Shown one piece after another: positions 7,833 through 15,892 of a DNA stretch of 64,000 nucleotides. The stretch's first letter is position 1, and the number at the start of each line of letters is the position of its first letter. Under the pieces are notes generated by a model. That model was not told where the DNA came from. It ran no database searches and saw only the letters and a list, made by a program, of their open reading frames with translations. Source of the stretch: Ga0077530 sp035565975 (GTDB lineage Bacteria > Pseudomonadota > Alphaproteobacteria > Rhizobiales > Hyphomicrobiaceae); NCBI GenBank assembly GCA_035565975.1, contig DATMRT010000006.1, positions 10,651-74,650 on the forward strand, given 5' to 3'. Position numbers and translations under genes: made by a program.

Positions 7833-9038
7833 CTATCTCTCGACGAGCGCGATGTGCTTATTGAACCAGTTCATGAACGCCGACGTGATGAGGCTGATCG
7901 TCAGGAACACGAGCATGGTCAGCAGGATGACTTCTACCGCCTGGCCGGTCTGATTGAGCACGGTGCCGGTAAAGACGCTGACGAAATCGGGATAGCCGAT
8001 CGCGACCGCGAGCGAGGAGTTCTTCGTCAGGTTGAGGTACTGGCTGGTCAGCGGCGGGATGATGATGCGCAGCGCCTGCGGGAGAATGACGAGGCGCATG
8101 GTGAGGCCGCTCGAGAGGCCGAGCGCGTTCGCCGCTTCGCGCTGGCCACGCGGTACGCCCGCGATGCCGGCGCGTACGATCTCGGCAATGAAGCTCGCGG
8201 TGTAGGTGGAGAGACCGACAAGCAGCGCCATGAGCTCGGGCAGCACGGTGATACCGCCCTGGAAGTTGAAGCCGCGCAGCACCGGATACTCGAAGCTCAG
8301 CGGCTGACCGAGCACGATGTACACAGCGCCCGGCAGCAGCAGGACGAGCGCGAGCGTGGTCCACAGCACAGGGAAGCGTTCGCCCGTCGCGCGCTGGCGC
8401 CGACCGGCCCAGATCGCAATGGCGATCGACAGCACGATGCCGATGGTGAGCGCGATCAGGACGGCGTTGAAACCCGGCTCCGGTATCGGCGCCGGCAGAT
8501 AGAGCCCACGCACGTTGAGCGAGGCCCCGAGGGGCAGAGCAATGCTCTGGCGGGGGTTCGGCAGGTTTTTGAGGACGGCGAAGTACCAGAAGAAGAGCTG
8601 CAACAGAAGCGGCACATTGCGCAGGATCTCGACGTAGGCGCCGCAGATGCGCGCGATCAGCCAATTCGACGAGAGGCGTCCGATGCCGACCAGAAATCCG
8701 AGAACGGTCGCGAACACGATGCCGAGCGCGGCGACCAGCAGCGTATTGAGGAGTCCGGCCCAGAAGGCCTGTCCGTAGGTCGACTGGTTCGAGTAGGGGA
8801 TGAGTGATTGTGCGATGTCGAAGCCCGAGGTCCGGTTCCAGAAGCCGAAGCCTGAGGCGATGTTCTGCCGCGCGAGGTTGTCGGCGACGTTATGGGCGAT
8901 CGTCCAGAAGCCGAAGATGAGGCAGGCGATGAGTAGGATCTGGTAGACGGCCTGACGGAACTCGGGCCGATAGAGCAGGTTCGCCTTGGTGGGCGGGCCA
9001 ATAGGCCCAGGCGCCGGCCTGTTCGTTGTTGCCGTCAT
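7833..9038 (-). CDS. aapQ: General L-amino acid ABC transporter permease AapQ
   Basis: The 401-residue inner-membrane permease shows the features of the AapQ/BztB group: first TM at about residues 31-48, a long periplasmic segment (FWNRTSGFDIAQSLIPYS), a second TM block, and an EAA loop EAANALGLSSGLTMRLVILP near the C-terminus. It pairs with AapM. The ATG at 9038 is preceded by GAGGGAG; an open frame reaches 9095 but adds only non-conserved residues. The order downstream of aapJ with an 80-bp gap suggests one operon. Confidence 0.92.
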   Translation of the reverse strand: MTATTNRPAPGPIGPPTKANLLYRPEFRQAVYQILLIACLIFGFWTIAHNVADNLARQNIASGFGFWNRTSGFDIAQSLIPYSNQSTYGQAFWAGLLNTLLVAALGIVFATVLGFLVGIGRLSSNWLIARICGAYVEILRNVPLLLQLFFWYFAVLKNLPNPRQSIALPLGASLNVRGLYLPAPIPEPGFNAVLIALTIGIVLSIAIAIWAGRRQRATGERFPVLWTTLALVLLLPGAVYIVLGQPLSFEYPVLRGFNFQGGITVLPELMALLVGLSTYTASFIAEIVRAGIAGVPRGQREAANALGLSSGLTMRLVILPQALRIIIPPLTSQYLNLTKNSSLAVAIGYPDFVSVFTGTVLNQTGQAVEVILLTMLVFLTISLITSAFMNWFNKHIALVER

Positions 9039-9116
9039 GTCGGCAGAGCTCCCTCGCCGGATGGAAGGCGCCGGTGCGTGCAGATATGCACGCACCGGAA
9101 CGTTCGATCGTGCTCT

Positions 9117-10136
9117 TCAGCGGACCGGCGGTGCGTACTGCAGACCACCCTTGGTCCAGAGGTTGTTCAGGCCGCGGGCAATATTGATGCGTGAGCCGGA
9201 GCCCACGTTCTTGTCGAAAATCTCGCCGTAGTTTCCGACCTGCTTGATGATCTGATAAGCCCAGTCTCCGCCGAGGCCGATGCCCTTGCCGAACTCACCC
9301 TCCTTGCCGAGGATGCGACGGATATCGGGGTTCGTCGAATTCATCATCTGGTCGACGTTGGCTTTCGTGAGGCCGGCCTCTTCCGCGTTCAGTAGCGCGA
9401 AATGCACCCACCGCACGATCGTGAACCATTGGCTGTCGCCCTGGCGCACTGACGGGCCGAGTGGCTCCTTCGAGATGATCTCGGGCAGCACGATATGCTC
9501 GTCGGGATTCTGCATCTGCAGCCGCTGGGCGTAAAGCCCCGAGGCGTCGGTGGTGTATGCGTCGCAGCGACCGGCCTGATATGCGGCAATGGCTTCGTCG
9601 GCCTTCTCGAAGACAACCGGCTTGTACTCGATTTTGTTCACGCGGAAGAAGTCCGCCAGATTGAGCTCGGTCGTCGTGCCGGTCTGCACGCAGACGGAAG
9701 CGCCGTTGAGTTCCTTGGCGCTCTTCACGCCGAGTGATTTCTTCACGATCAGGCCCTGGCCGTCGTAGTAGTTGACGCCGACGAAGCTCAGGCCGAGCGA
9801 GCTGTCGCGGCCCATGGTCCAGGTCGTATTGCGGTTGAGCACGTCGATCTCGCCCGATTGCAGGGCCGTGAAGCGCTCCTTGGCCGTCGTCGGCACGAAC
9901 CGCACCTTGCTCGCGTCACCGAGCACCGCCGCGGCGATGGCGCGGCAGTAATCGACGTCGAGGCCTGTCCAGTTGCCCTTGTCGTCAGGCGCGGAGAAGC
10001 CGGCAAGGCCGACGTTCACGCCGCATGAGAGCTGGCCCTGCTTCTTGACCTTGTCGAGTGTCTGGGCGCTTGCCACACCGGTCGTGCCGAGAGCAATAGC
10101 GGCGGCCGTTGCGAGTAGCCTGGTCGCTCGTTTCAT
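9117..10136 (-). CDS. aapJ: General L-amino acid ABC transporter binding protein AapJ
   Basis: The 339-residue periplasmic solute-binding protein (SBP family 3) has a Sec signal peptide ending near GVASA-Q. Ligand-domain motifs are GVNVGLAGFS, TGLDVDYCRAIAAAV and the ligand-loop sequence NRNTTWTMGRD. The long C-terminal domain characteristic of AapJ/BztA ends NIARGLNNLWTKGGLQYAPPVR-like. It delivers acidic and other L-amino acids to AapQM. The Met at 10136 has a purine-rich AAGGGAAA just upstream; earlier in-frame Mets (10184, 10154) would bury the signal peptide. Confidence 0.94.
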   Translation of the reverse strand: MKRATRLLATAAAIALGTTGVASAQTLDKVKKQGQLSCGVNVGLAGFSAPDDKGNWTGLDVDYCRAIAAAVLGDASKVRFVPTTAKERFTALQSGEIDVLNRNTTWTMGRDSSLGLSFVGVNYYDGQGLIVKKSLGVKSAKELNGASVCVQTGTTTELNLADFFRVNKIEYKPVVFEKADEAIAAYQAGRCDAYTTDASGLYAQRLQMQNPDEHIVLPEIISKEPLGPSVRQGDSQWFTIVRWVHFALLNAEEAGLTKANVDQMMNSTNPDIRRILGKEGEFGKGIGLGGDWAYQIIKQVGNYGEIFDKNVGSGSRINIARGLNNLWTKGGLQYAPPVR

Positions 10137-10211
10137 GTGGTTTCCCTTTTCCATTTTGGTCGTGGCTTCGATGCTGCCGGGCACCGGCAGGGCACGATGC
10201 GGAAGGCCGCA

Positions 10212-10991
10212 TCAGTGGTTGAGGATCTGGCTCAGGAAGTGCTTCGTGCGATCGGACTTGGGATTGGCGAAGAATTCCTCGGGCGGTGCCATCTCGACGA
10301 TCTCGCCGCGGTCCATGAAGATCACACGATCGGCGACCGAGCGCGCGAAGGCCATTTCGTGCGTGACACACATCATCGTCATGCCCGAGTTCGCGAGCTC
10401 GATCATGACGTCGAGCACCTCCTTGATCATCTCGGGATCGAGGGCCGACGTCGGCTCGTCGAAGAGCATGATGTTCGGGTTCATGCAGAGCGCGCGCGCA
10501 ATGGCAACGCGCTGCTGCTGGCCGCCGGAGAGCTGCCCGGGATACTTCAGCGCCTGCTCGGGGATCTTGACGCGCTCGAGGTACATGCGCGCGGTTTTCT
10601 CGGCCTCGGCGCGGGATTTTTTCTTCACCCAGACGGGTGCGAGACAGAGATTGTCGAGGATCGTGAGGTGGGGGAAGAGATTGAAAGACTGGAAGACCAT
10701 GCCGACTTCGGCGCGGATCCGGTCGATGTTCCTGAGGTCGTTGGTGAGCTCTGTGCCGTCGACGATGATCTGACCCTGCTGGTGCTCTTCGAGCCGGTTG
10801 ATGCAGCGGATCAGAGTCGACTTGCCGGAGCCCGAGGGTCCGCAGATGACGATCTTCTCGCCATCCTTGACGGTAAGATTGATGTCCCTCAGGACATGAA
10901 ACTCGCCGTACCATTTGTGTACGCCACTCAGCACGATCGCGCCGGCCGCGCCATGAGCACGGCGGGCTTGTTGCCGGCTGACATCAGCCAT
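10212..10991 (-). CDS. aapP: General L-amino acid ABC transporter ATPase AapP
   Basis: The 259-residue cytoplasmic ATPase has Walker A GPSGSGKS (51-58), the signature LSGGQQQR (154-161), Walker B IMLFDEP (174-180) and the switch His in VTHEM. The ATG at 10991 is preceded by GGGAG at a good distance; a GTG two codons earlier is too close to that site. It powers AapQM. The family usually lies last (J-Q-M-P); here it is first, 75 bp ahead of aapJ, with a possible operator upstream at 11112-11130. Confidence 0.94.
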   Translation of the reverse strand: MADVSRQQARRAHGAAGAIVLSGVHKWYGEFHVLRDINLTVKDGEKIVICGPSGSGKSTLIRCINRLEEHQQGQIIVDGTELTNDLRNIDRIRAEVGMVFQSFNLFPHLTILDNLCLAPVWVKKKSRAEAEKTARMYLERVKIPEQALKYPGQLSGGQQQRVAIARALCMNPNIMLFDEPTSALDPEMIKEVLDVMIELANSGMTMMCVTHEMAFARSVADRVIFMDRGEIVEMAPPEEFFANPKSDRTKHFLSQILNH

Positions 10992-11111
10992 GGCCACTCC
11001 CTACGCCACCTGTTGTCCGGGTGCGGCCTGTGAACGGATCGCCGACCGGTTTCTCTTCACTGATCCAAGTATGACGGAAGATTGTCGGCGAAGCAACGCG
11101 CTGCGCTTGAC

Positions 11112-11130
11112 CACTATTCTGGCAATAGTG
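11112..11130. promoter_or_regulatory. Inverted repeat upstream of the aap operon
   Basis: A perfect 7-bp inverted repeat, CACTATT and AATAGTG with a 5-nt spacer, lies about 120 bp before the aapP start, between aapP and the ynfA gene. A dyad of this size fits a dimeric regulator site. It could instead be a weak hairpin, since ynfA and aapP are both on the minus strand and this point lies 48 bp past the ynfA stop. There is no T-run. Confidence 0.4.
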
Positions 11131-11177
11131 CCCGGACTTGCGGCGATAAGGGCGTTCTTCTTCCGAGCACTACGACT

Positions 11178-11504
11178 TTATGCTGAGCGGGGCATGTAGA
11201 GAATGATGAGAGCGCCTGCGATCGCAACCCCCGCACCTGTCAGATCCCAACGATCCGGCGGCCGACCCTCGACTGTCCACAACCACGCGAGGGAGGCTGC
11301 GATATAGATGCCGCCGTAAACGGCATAGGCGCGCCCGGCGAAGTCGACGTCGACGCGCGTCAGCAGCCAGCCGAAGAGCGCGAGCGACAGGAGGCCGGGC
11401 GCCAGCCACCACGTCGAAGCGCCATTGCGCACGACGGCCCAGAAAGCGAAGCATCCGGCGATCTCGGCTACGGCTGCGGCGCAATAGAGTGCGAGGGTGG
11501 TCAT
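11178..11504 (-). CDS. YnfA/UPF0060 family membrane protein
   Basis: The 108-residue protein has four hydrophobic helices and matches the family along its length: the N-terminal half with AEIAGCFAFWAVVRNG, the middle GRAYAVYGGIYIAASLAWLW, and the C-terminal end with DLTGAGVAIAGALIILYMPR. YnfA proteins are small inner-membrane proteins of the drug/metabolite transporter type, thought to act in multidrug efflux. The ATG at 11504 gives exactly the family length; an upstream Met at 11540 would add a hydrophilic stub. Confidence 0.92.
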   Translation of the reverse strand: MTTLALYCAAAVAEIAGCFAFWAVVRNGASTWWLAPGLLSLALFGWLLTRVDVDFAGRAYAVYGGIYIAASLAWLWTVEGRPPDRWDLTGAGVAIAGALIILYMPRSA

Positions 11505-11552
11505 GGTCGTCCGGCGTTCCCAGAAAATCGTTGAAAGCAAAGGCCTTCGCGG

Positions 11553-11582
11553 ATCGTTAACGATGTGTTGCCGGTAGGCAAC
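11553..11582. promoter_or_regulatory. Paired dyads in the ynfA / ExoR-like intergenic region
   Basis: The 12-bp perfect palindrome ATCGTTAACGAT (11553-11564) is followed at once by a second dyad, GTTGCC-GGTA-GGCAAC (11567-11582). The region lies between divergent genes (ynfA at 11504, the ExoR-like gene at about 11803), so either dyad could be a regulator site. The rest of the approximately 300-bp interval shows nothing I recognise. Confidence 0.4.
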
Positions 11583-11802
11583 GATATGGCCGTCCTACGC
11601 CACCATAGAGCCACAAAGTCACGACACCGTCATCCTGGCCACTCGCTGAATCATTTCGTCCCAAGCTTTTGATCAGAAGCACGTCGGGGGACGTGCCATT
11701 TAGATGGGTGGCGCCGGGTCGCTCCCGCGTCTTCGTGTGAGAGCGACGGGTGCGGATCAGATGCGGTCGCCTGTGGGGTGCGAGGCCAATTATGGCTCGC
11801 CC

Positions 11803-12855
11803 ATGCCGGCGGAAAGGTTGCAGTTGTCTCTCGAGCTGAGATCTCGTCGGGTAAGGGCATGGATGGGCGCCATCGGAGGCGCCCTTGCTGTCCTTTCGGC
11901 CATGCCGAGCGCCGCGCCCGCGCAGACGCAGGAGACGCCGGGGGTGACGTTCGTCAGTCCCGATGCGGCGCTCGAGCAGGGAATCAACGCCTATCGCGGC
12001 GGCTATATCGAATTCGCCATTCCGGCCTTGCGCTTTGCTGCCGGACACGGCGAGTTCATCGCGCAATATCTGCTCGCCGCCATTCTCGCCGACAATGCCA
12101 GTCCGCACACGAATCACGCCGAGGCTTTCCGCCTGCTGCGCCAGATCGTCGTCAACAACGTGAACATCGACCCCGACGACGACCCGCGCGCGCCCTATGT
12201 CTCGAAGGCGCTTCTGACTTTCGGCGAGTACCTGAACCGCGGCGTGCCCGAGCTGAACATGGCTGCGAATCCCGCCATGGCGCTGCGTTACATCGAACAC
12301 GCCGCCAAGTTCTTCGGCAATCGCGATGCCCAGTTCCTGCTTGCGAAGATGCTGATCAGTGGCGAGGGCGGCCGGAAGGATACGGCTCTGGCCCTGCACT
12401 TCCTCTCGACGCTCGTGCAGGGAGGTCATGCGGGGGCACAGGCCTTTCTGGCGGACCAGTACTGGCGCGGCCAGCTCGTCGAGAAGGATGAGGCGCGCGC
12501 GCTGGCGCTCGCCGAGCTTGCCGTTCGCGGCGCCGCGCCCACGGATTACCTCTGGATCGATGAGGTCTATCAGAACATCTACTGCAACATGAACGAGCCG
12601 CGCCGTCGCGAGGCGCGCCCGCTCGTCCAGCGCTGGGGACAGTTCTTCGACTTCCGCGTGTTCCGCAAGTCGGAGACGAGCGGCCCCGAGATCGTCCCGA
12701 CGCGCACGTGCGAGGACGGCAAGCCCGTGCCGCTGCTTGAGGAGCTCAGGGGACCGGGCAATCTGCTGCCGCCGGACGGGGCGGTTGCTGCAACCCCGGC
12801 CAAGCCCGACGTAGACCAGAATGCCGTGCGGGGTGTCGGCGCTCCCGGCCGCTGA
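11803..12855 (+). CDS. Secreted Sel1-repeat protein, ExoR-like
   Basis: The protein (350 residues from this start) has a basic stretch, a hydrophobic signal segment and a cleavage site near AQTQE. Sel1/TPR-type repeats follow: ALEQGINAYRGGYIEFAIPALRFAA, then GEFIAQYLLAAILAD, NRDAQFLLAKMLISGEGG and AGAQAFLADQYWRG. The repeat order and phrases such as YVSKALLTFGEYLNRG and NPAMALRYIEHAAKFFGN resemble ExoR, the periplasmic inhibitor of the ExoS-ChvI two-component system in rhizobia. The C-terminal 90 residues are extra. ExoS and ChvI are not in this window. An alternative start at 11863 has a better ribosome-binding site (TAAGGG) but would lose the basic n-region. Confidence 0.68.
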   Translation: MPAERLQLSLELRSRRVRAWMGAIGGALAVLSAMPSAAPAQTQETPGVTFVSPDAALEQGINAYRGGYIEFAIPALRFAAGHGEFIAQYLLAAILADNASPHTNHAEAFRLLRQIVVNNVNIDPDDDPRAPYVSKALLTFGEYLNRGVPELNMAANPAMALRYIEHAAKFFGNRDAQFLLAKMLISGEGGRKDTALALHFLSTLVQGGHAGAQAFLADQYWRGQLVEKDEARALALAELAVRGAAPTDYLWIDEVYQNIYCNMNEPRRREARPLVQRWGQFFDFRVFRKSETSGPEIVPTRTCEDGKPVPLLEELRGPGNLLPPDGAVAATPAKPDVDQNAVRGVGAPGR

Positions 12856-12866
12856 GGCGGCTGAGG

Positions 12867-13649
12867 CTACGCTGCGAGCTCTACCCAAGCGGGGACGTGG
12901 TCGGACGGTTTCTCCCATCCGCGCGTGAAGCGGTCGATGCCGGCGGCGCGCAGCCGGTCGGCGGCTTGCGGCGAGAGCATCAGGTGATCAATGCGGATGC
13001 CATCGTCCTTCTGCCATGCGCCAGCCTGATAATCCCAGAAAGTGTACGCGCCGGGGCCTGGATGGCAGGCACGAACCGCATCGGTCAGACCGAGCCCGGC
13101 GAGGCGGCGGAATGCCGCCCGCGTTTCGGGCTGGAAGAGCGCATCGCCCGTCCAGGCTTCGGGACGGCGTGCGTCGGCCGGTGTCGGGATGACATTGTAA
13201 TCGCCGGCAAGCACAAGCGGCTCCTCGAGGGCAAGCCGTGTGCGGACGTAGGTCTCGAAGGCGGACATCCAGGCAAGCTTGTAGGCGAACTTCTCGGTGC
13301 CGATCGGATTCCCGTTCGGCAGGTAGAGACAACCCACGCGGCAGATGCCGGCGTCGCCCGTGACGACTGCTTCGATATAGCGGGCCTGCCCCGTGTCCGG
13401 CTCGCCGGCAAAGCCGGTGGTCACATCCTCGATCGGGAGGCGCGAGAGAAGGGCGACGCCGTTGAAACCCTTCTGGCCGTGGACGGCGCACTGATAGCCT
13501 GCTTCGGCGAGACGATCGGCCGGGAAGCCTTCGGTCACGCTCTTGATCTCCTGGAGGCACGCGACGTCAGGCTCGGTCTCACGCAGCCACGTCAGCAGGC
13601 TCTCCAGGCGGGCCTTGACGCCGTTGATGTTCCAGGTCGCGATCCGCAT
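12867..13649 (-). CDS. xth: Exodeoxyribonuclease III
   Basis: The 260-residue endonuclease/exonuclease/phosphatase-fold enzyme cleaves DNA at abasic sites and trims 3' ends in base excision repair. Motifs are WNINGVKAR at the N-terminus, LQEIKS with metal ligand Glu34, YLPNGN, GDYNVIPTP with the catalytic Asp and Asn, and the C-terminal SDHVPAWVEL with the catalytic Asp-His. The length is normal. Its stop lies 11 bp from the stop of the convergent ExoR-like gene, leaving almost no room for a terminator. Confidence 0.95.
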   Translation of the reverse strand: MRIATWNINGVKARLESLLTWLRETEPDVACLQEIKSVTEGFPADRLAEAGYQCAVHGQKGFNGVALLSRLPIEDVTTGFAGEPDTGQARYIEAVVTGDAGICRVGCLYLPNGNPIGTEKFAYKLAWMSAFETYVRTRLALEEPLVLAGDYNVIPTPADARRPEAWTGDALFQPETRAAFRRLAGLGLTDAVRACHPGPGAYTFWDYQAGAWQKDDGIRIDHLMLSPQAADRLRAAGIDRFTRGWEKPSDHVPAWVELAA

Positions 13650-13800
13650 GCCTCTTCCCCCGCTTCGATATGCTCGTTGGCCGGCCGGGAGCGTCCCGAC
13701 AGCGCGTAACCTTCCATTTACCGTGCGCGGCTAGAATAGGCGCCTGCTCAAGTGTCCGCAGGCCGTTCTCGCACTCGACGATCGAACATCGGGGCCGCAC

Positions 13801-14172
13801 GTGACGATTTCATACTACGGCGACGAATCCCGCGCACCCATCACGCCATCAGGAACCATGACCTTCCTGATGCTGGCCAATGCGGTCGTCGCCATGACCG
13901 TGCTCTTCGCGTGGACCGCCGTCTCGCTCTACATCGTGGAGCCGATCGCCTGGGCCACTTGGATGCCCGTCCGCCGCGGCACGACATTCGAGGACCTCTT
14001 CGAGTATCCGTTCGTGATGCTCTGGTTCATGCCGGCGGCCGGCATTTTCGGCGCCTGGCTCGCACTCAAGATCGGCCGGCGCGCGCTCGCCATAAGCTGC
14101 GTCACGCTCCCGCTCGGGCTCCTCGGCCTGATATTTGGCTGGTACTACCTCGCCCCGGCGGCCTATCTCTGA
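13801..14172 (+). CDS. Hypothetical three-helix membrane protein
   Basis: The 123-residue protein has a hydrophilic N-terminus and then hydrophobic segments at about residues 20-45, 75-92 and 97-120. It is probably an inner-membrane protein with three helices. The start at 13801 comes 150 bp after the divergent xth gene. I recognise no family, and the neighbour downstream (trpE) gives no hint of function. Confidence 0.6.
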   Translation: MTISYYGDESRAPITPSGTMTFLMLANAVVAMTVLFAWTAVSLYIVEPIAWATWMPVRRGTTFEDLFEYPFVMLWFMPAAGIFGAWLALKIGRRALAISCVTLPLGLLGLIFGWYYLAPAAYL

Positions 14173-14298
14173 TCGTCGCCCGCGTGGCGTGAGCGTGGAA
14201 GGCGGAGCCTTACGCCGCGGCGCAAGTGCTTCCCTCAGGAACGTTCTCCTACTAGGTTGCCCCCGACCGTGCACTTTGCCACCGGGGAACCAATCTCG

Positions 14299-15843
14299 AT
14301 GTCGTCCGCCCCTGCCCCTCTTGTCGAGGTCGAGCCGCCGCTCGATCCCTTTTCGGCCACCTATCGGCAGGGCCGCGCGCAACTCGTGTGGACGCGGCTC
14401 GTCGCCGACCTCGAGACGCCCGTTTCGGCCATGCTCAAGCTCGCTGACGGTCGTCCGCTGAGCTTCCTGCTCGAATCCGTTGAAGGCGGCGAGGTGCGCG
14501 GCCGCTACTCCATCATCGGGCTCGAGCCGGACACCGTCTGGCGCGCTTTCGGCGACCGCGCGGAGATAAACCGGTCGCCGCGGGAGACGCCCGACACCTT
14601 CGAACCCGAGCCGGCGCCGACGCTCACCTCGCTCCGCGCGCTGCTCGAACGCTCGCGCATCGAGACACCGCCCGGCCTGCCGCCCATGGCCGCGGGTGTG
14701 TTCGGCTATTTCGGCTACGACAACGTGCGTCTCATCGAGCGCCTGCCGAACGTGCCGCCGGACAAGCTCGGCGTGCCAGACGCCATTCTCGTGCGGCCGA
14801 CCGTGATGGTCATCTTCGACGCCGTGAAGGACGAGATGACGCTCGTCACGCCGGTCTATCCGGAAAAGCGGGGCGATCCGGCAAAGGCCTACGAGGCCGC
14901 GCGCCACCGCCTTTCCGATGTGGTCGCCGGCCTCGACGCGCCTCTCCCGCATCATGCGCTCGCGGGCTTCGATCCGCTCGAGGCGCCGGCGCCCGTGTCC
15001 AACACGACGCCGGGCGAATACCGGATGATGGTCGCGCGCTGCAAGGAGTACATCGCGGCTGGCGATGCCTTCCAGATCGTCGTCTCGCAGCGTTTCTCCG
15101 CACCATTCACGCTGCCGCCCTTCGCGCTCTACCGGGCTCTGCGGCGCACGAACCCCTCGCCGTTCCTCTTCCACCTGGACTTCGGCAATTTCGCCCTCGT
15201 CGGCTCGTCGCCGGAAATCCTCGTGCGCGTGCGCGACGGCCGTGTCACGCTGCGCCCGCTCGCTGGCACCCGCCGGCGCGGCGCCACGCCCGAGGAGGAT
15301 GCGGCTCTCGAACGCGAGCTCGTCAACGATCCCAAGGAGCGCGCCGAGCATCTCATGCTGCTCGATCTCGGCCGCAACGATGTCGGCCGTGTCGCGAAGA
15401 TCGGCTCGGTCTCGGTCGCCTCGAGCTTCGATGTCGAGCGCTACAGCCAGGTCATGCATCTCTCCTCGACGGTGCACGGCGAACTCGATCCCAAGCACGA
15501 CGCCATCGACGCACTGATGGCGGGGTTCCCGGCTGGAACACTCTCCGGCGCGCCGAAGGTGCGGGCCATGGAGATCATCGACGAACTGGAGAAGGAGAAG
15601 CGCGGGCCCTATGCGGGCTGCGTTGGCTACTTCGCGGCCGACGGTAACATGGACACGTGCATCGTGCTCCGCACCGCGATCGTGAAGGATGGCCGCATGT
15701 ACGTGCAGGCCGGCGCCGGCGTCGTCGCCGACAGTGATCCCGAGGCCGAGCAGATGGAATGCGTCTACAAGGCCCGCGCGCTCTTTCGCGCCGCCGACGA
15801 GGCGATCCGTTTCGCCGAAGCCGCGCGCCGCGGCAACCGCTGA
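14299..15843 (+). CDS. trpE: Anthranilate synthase component I
   Basis: The 514-residue enzyme converts chorismate and ammonia to anthranilate, the first step of tryptophan synthesis. The N-terminal domain contains FLLES, the tryptophan feedback site, and ends around residue 210. The C-terminal chorismate-binding domain contains VVSQRF, LVGSSPEILVR, LAGTRRRG, ERAEHLMLLDLGRND and the catalytic VQAGAGVVADSDPE block. A GGGGA lies 10 bases before the ATG at 14299; TTG at 14257 would add 14 weak residues. The glutamine amidotransferase subunit TrpG is neither fused nor adjacent, so it must be encoded elsewhere. Confidence 0.95.
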   Translation: MSSAPAPLVEVEPPLDPFSATYRQGRAQLVWTRLVADLETPVSAMLKLADGRPLSFLLESVEGGEVRGRYSIIGLEPDTVWRAFGDRAEINRSPRETPDTFEPEPAPTLTSLRALLERSRIETPPGLPPMAAGVFGYFGYDNVRLIERLPNVPPDKLGVPDAILVRPTVMVIFDAVKDEMTLVTPVYPEKRGDPAKAYEAARHRLSDVVAGLDAPLPHHALAGFDPLEAPAPVSNTTPGEYRMMVARCKEYIAAGDAFQIVVSQRFSAPFTLPPFALYRALRRTNPSPFLFHLDFGNFALVGSSPEILVRVRDGRVTLRPLAGTRRRGATPEEDAALERELVNDPKERAEHLMLLDLGRNDVGRVAKIGSVSVASSFDVERYSQVMHLSSTVHGELDPKHDAIDALMAGFPAGTLSGAPKVRAMEIIDELEKEKRGPYAGCVGYFAADGNMDTCIVLRTAIVKDGRMYVQAGAGVVADSDPEAEQMECVYKARALFRAADEAIRFAEAARRGNR

Positions 15844-15892
15844 CGGCGCCTAACCCACCCACTTTTGCGATTTTTGCGAGGACAAACGCATC

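Noticed and set aside
6366..8807. An open frame of over 800 codons on the plus strand across the aap permease genes
   Set aside because: It is antisense to aapM and aapQ, which have clear family motifs. Its sequence is low-complexity and charged (Arg/Asp/Glu/His-rich), as expected from GC-rich codons read backwards.
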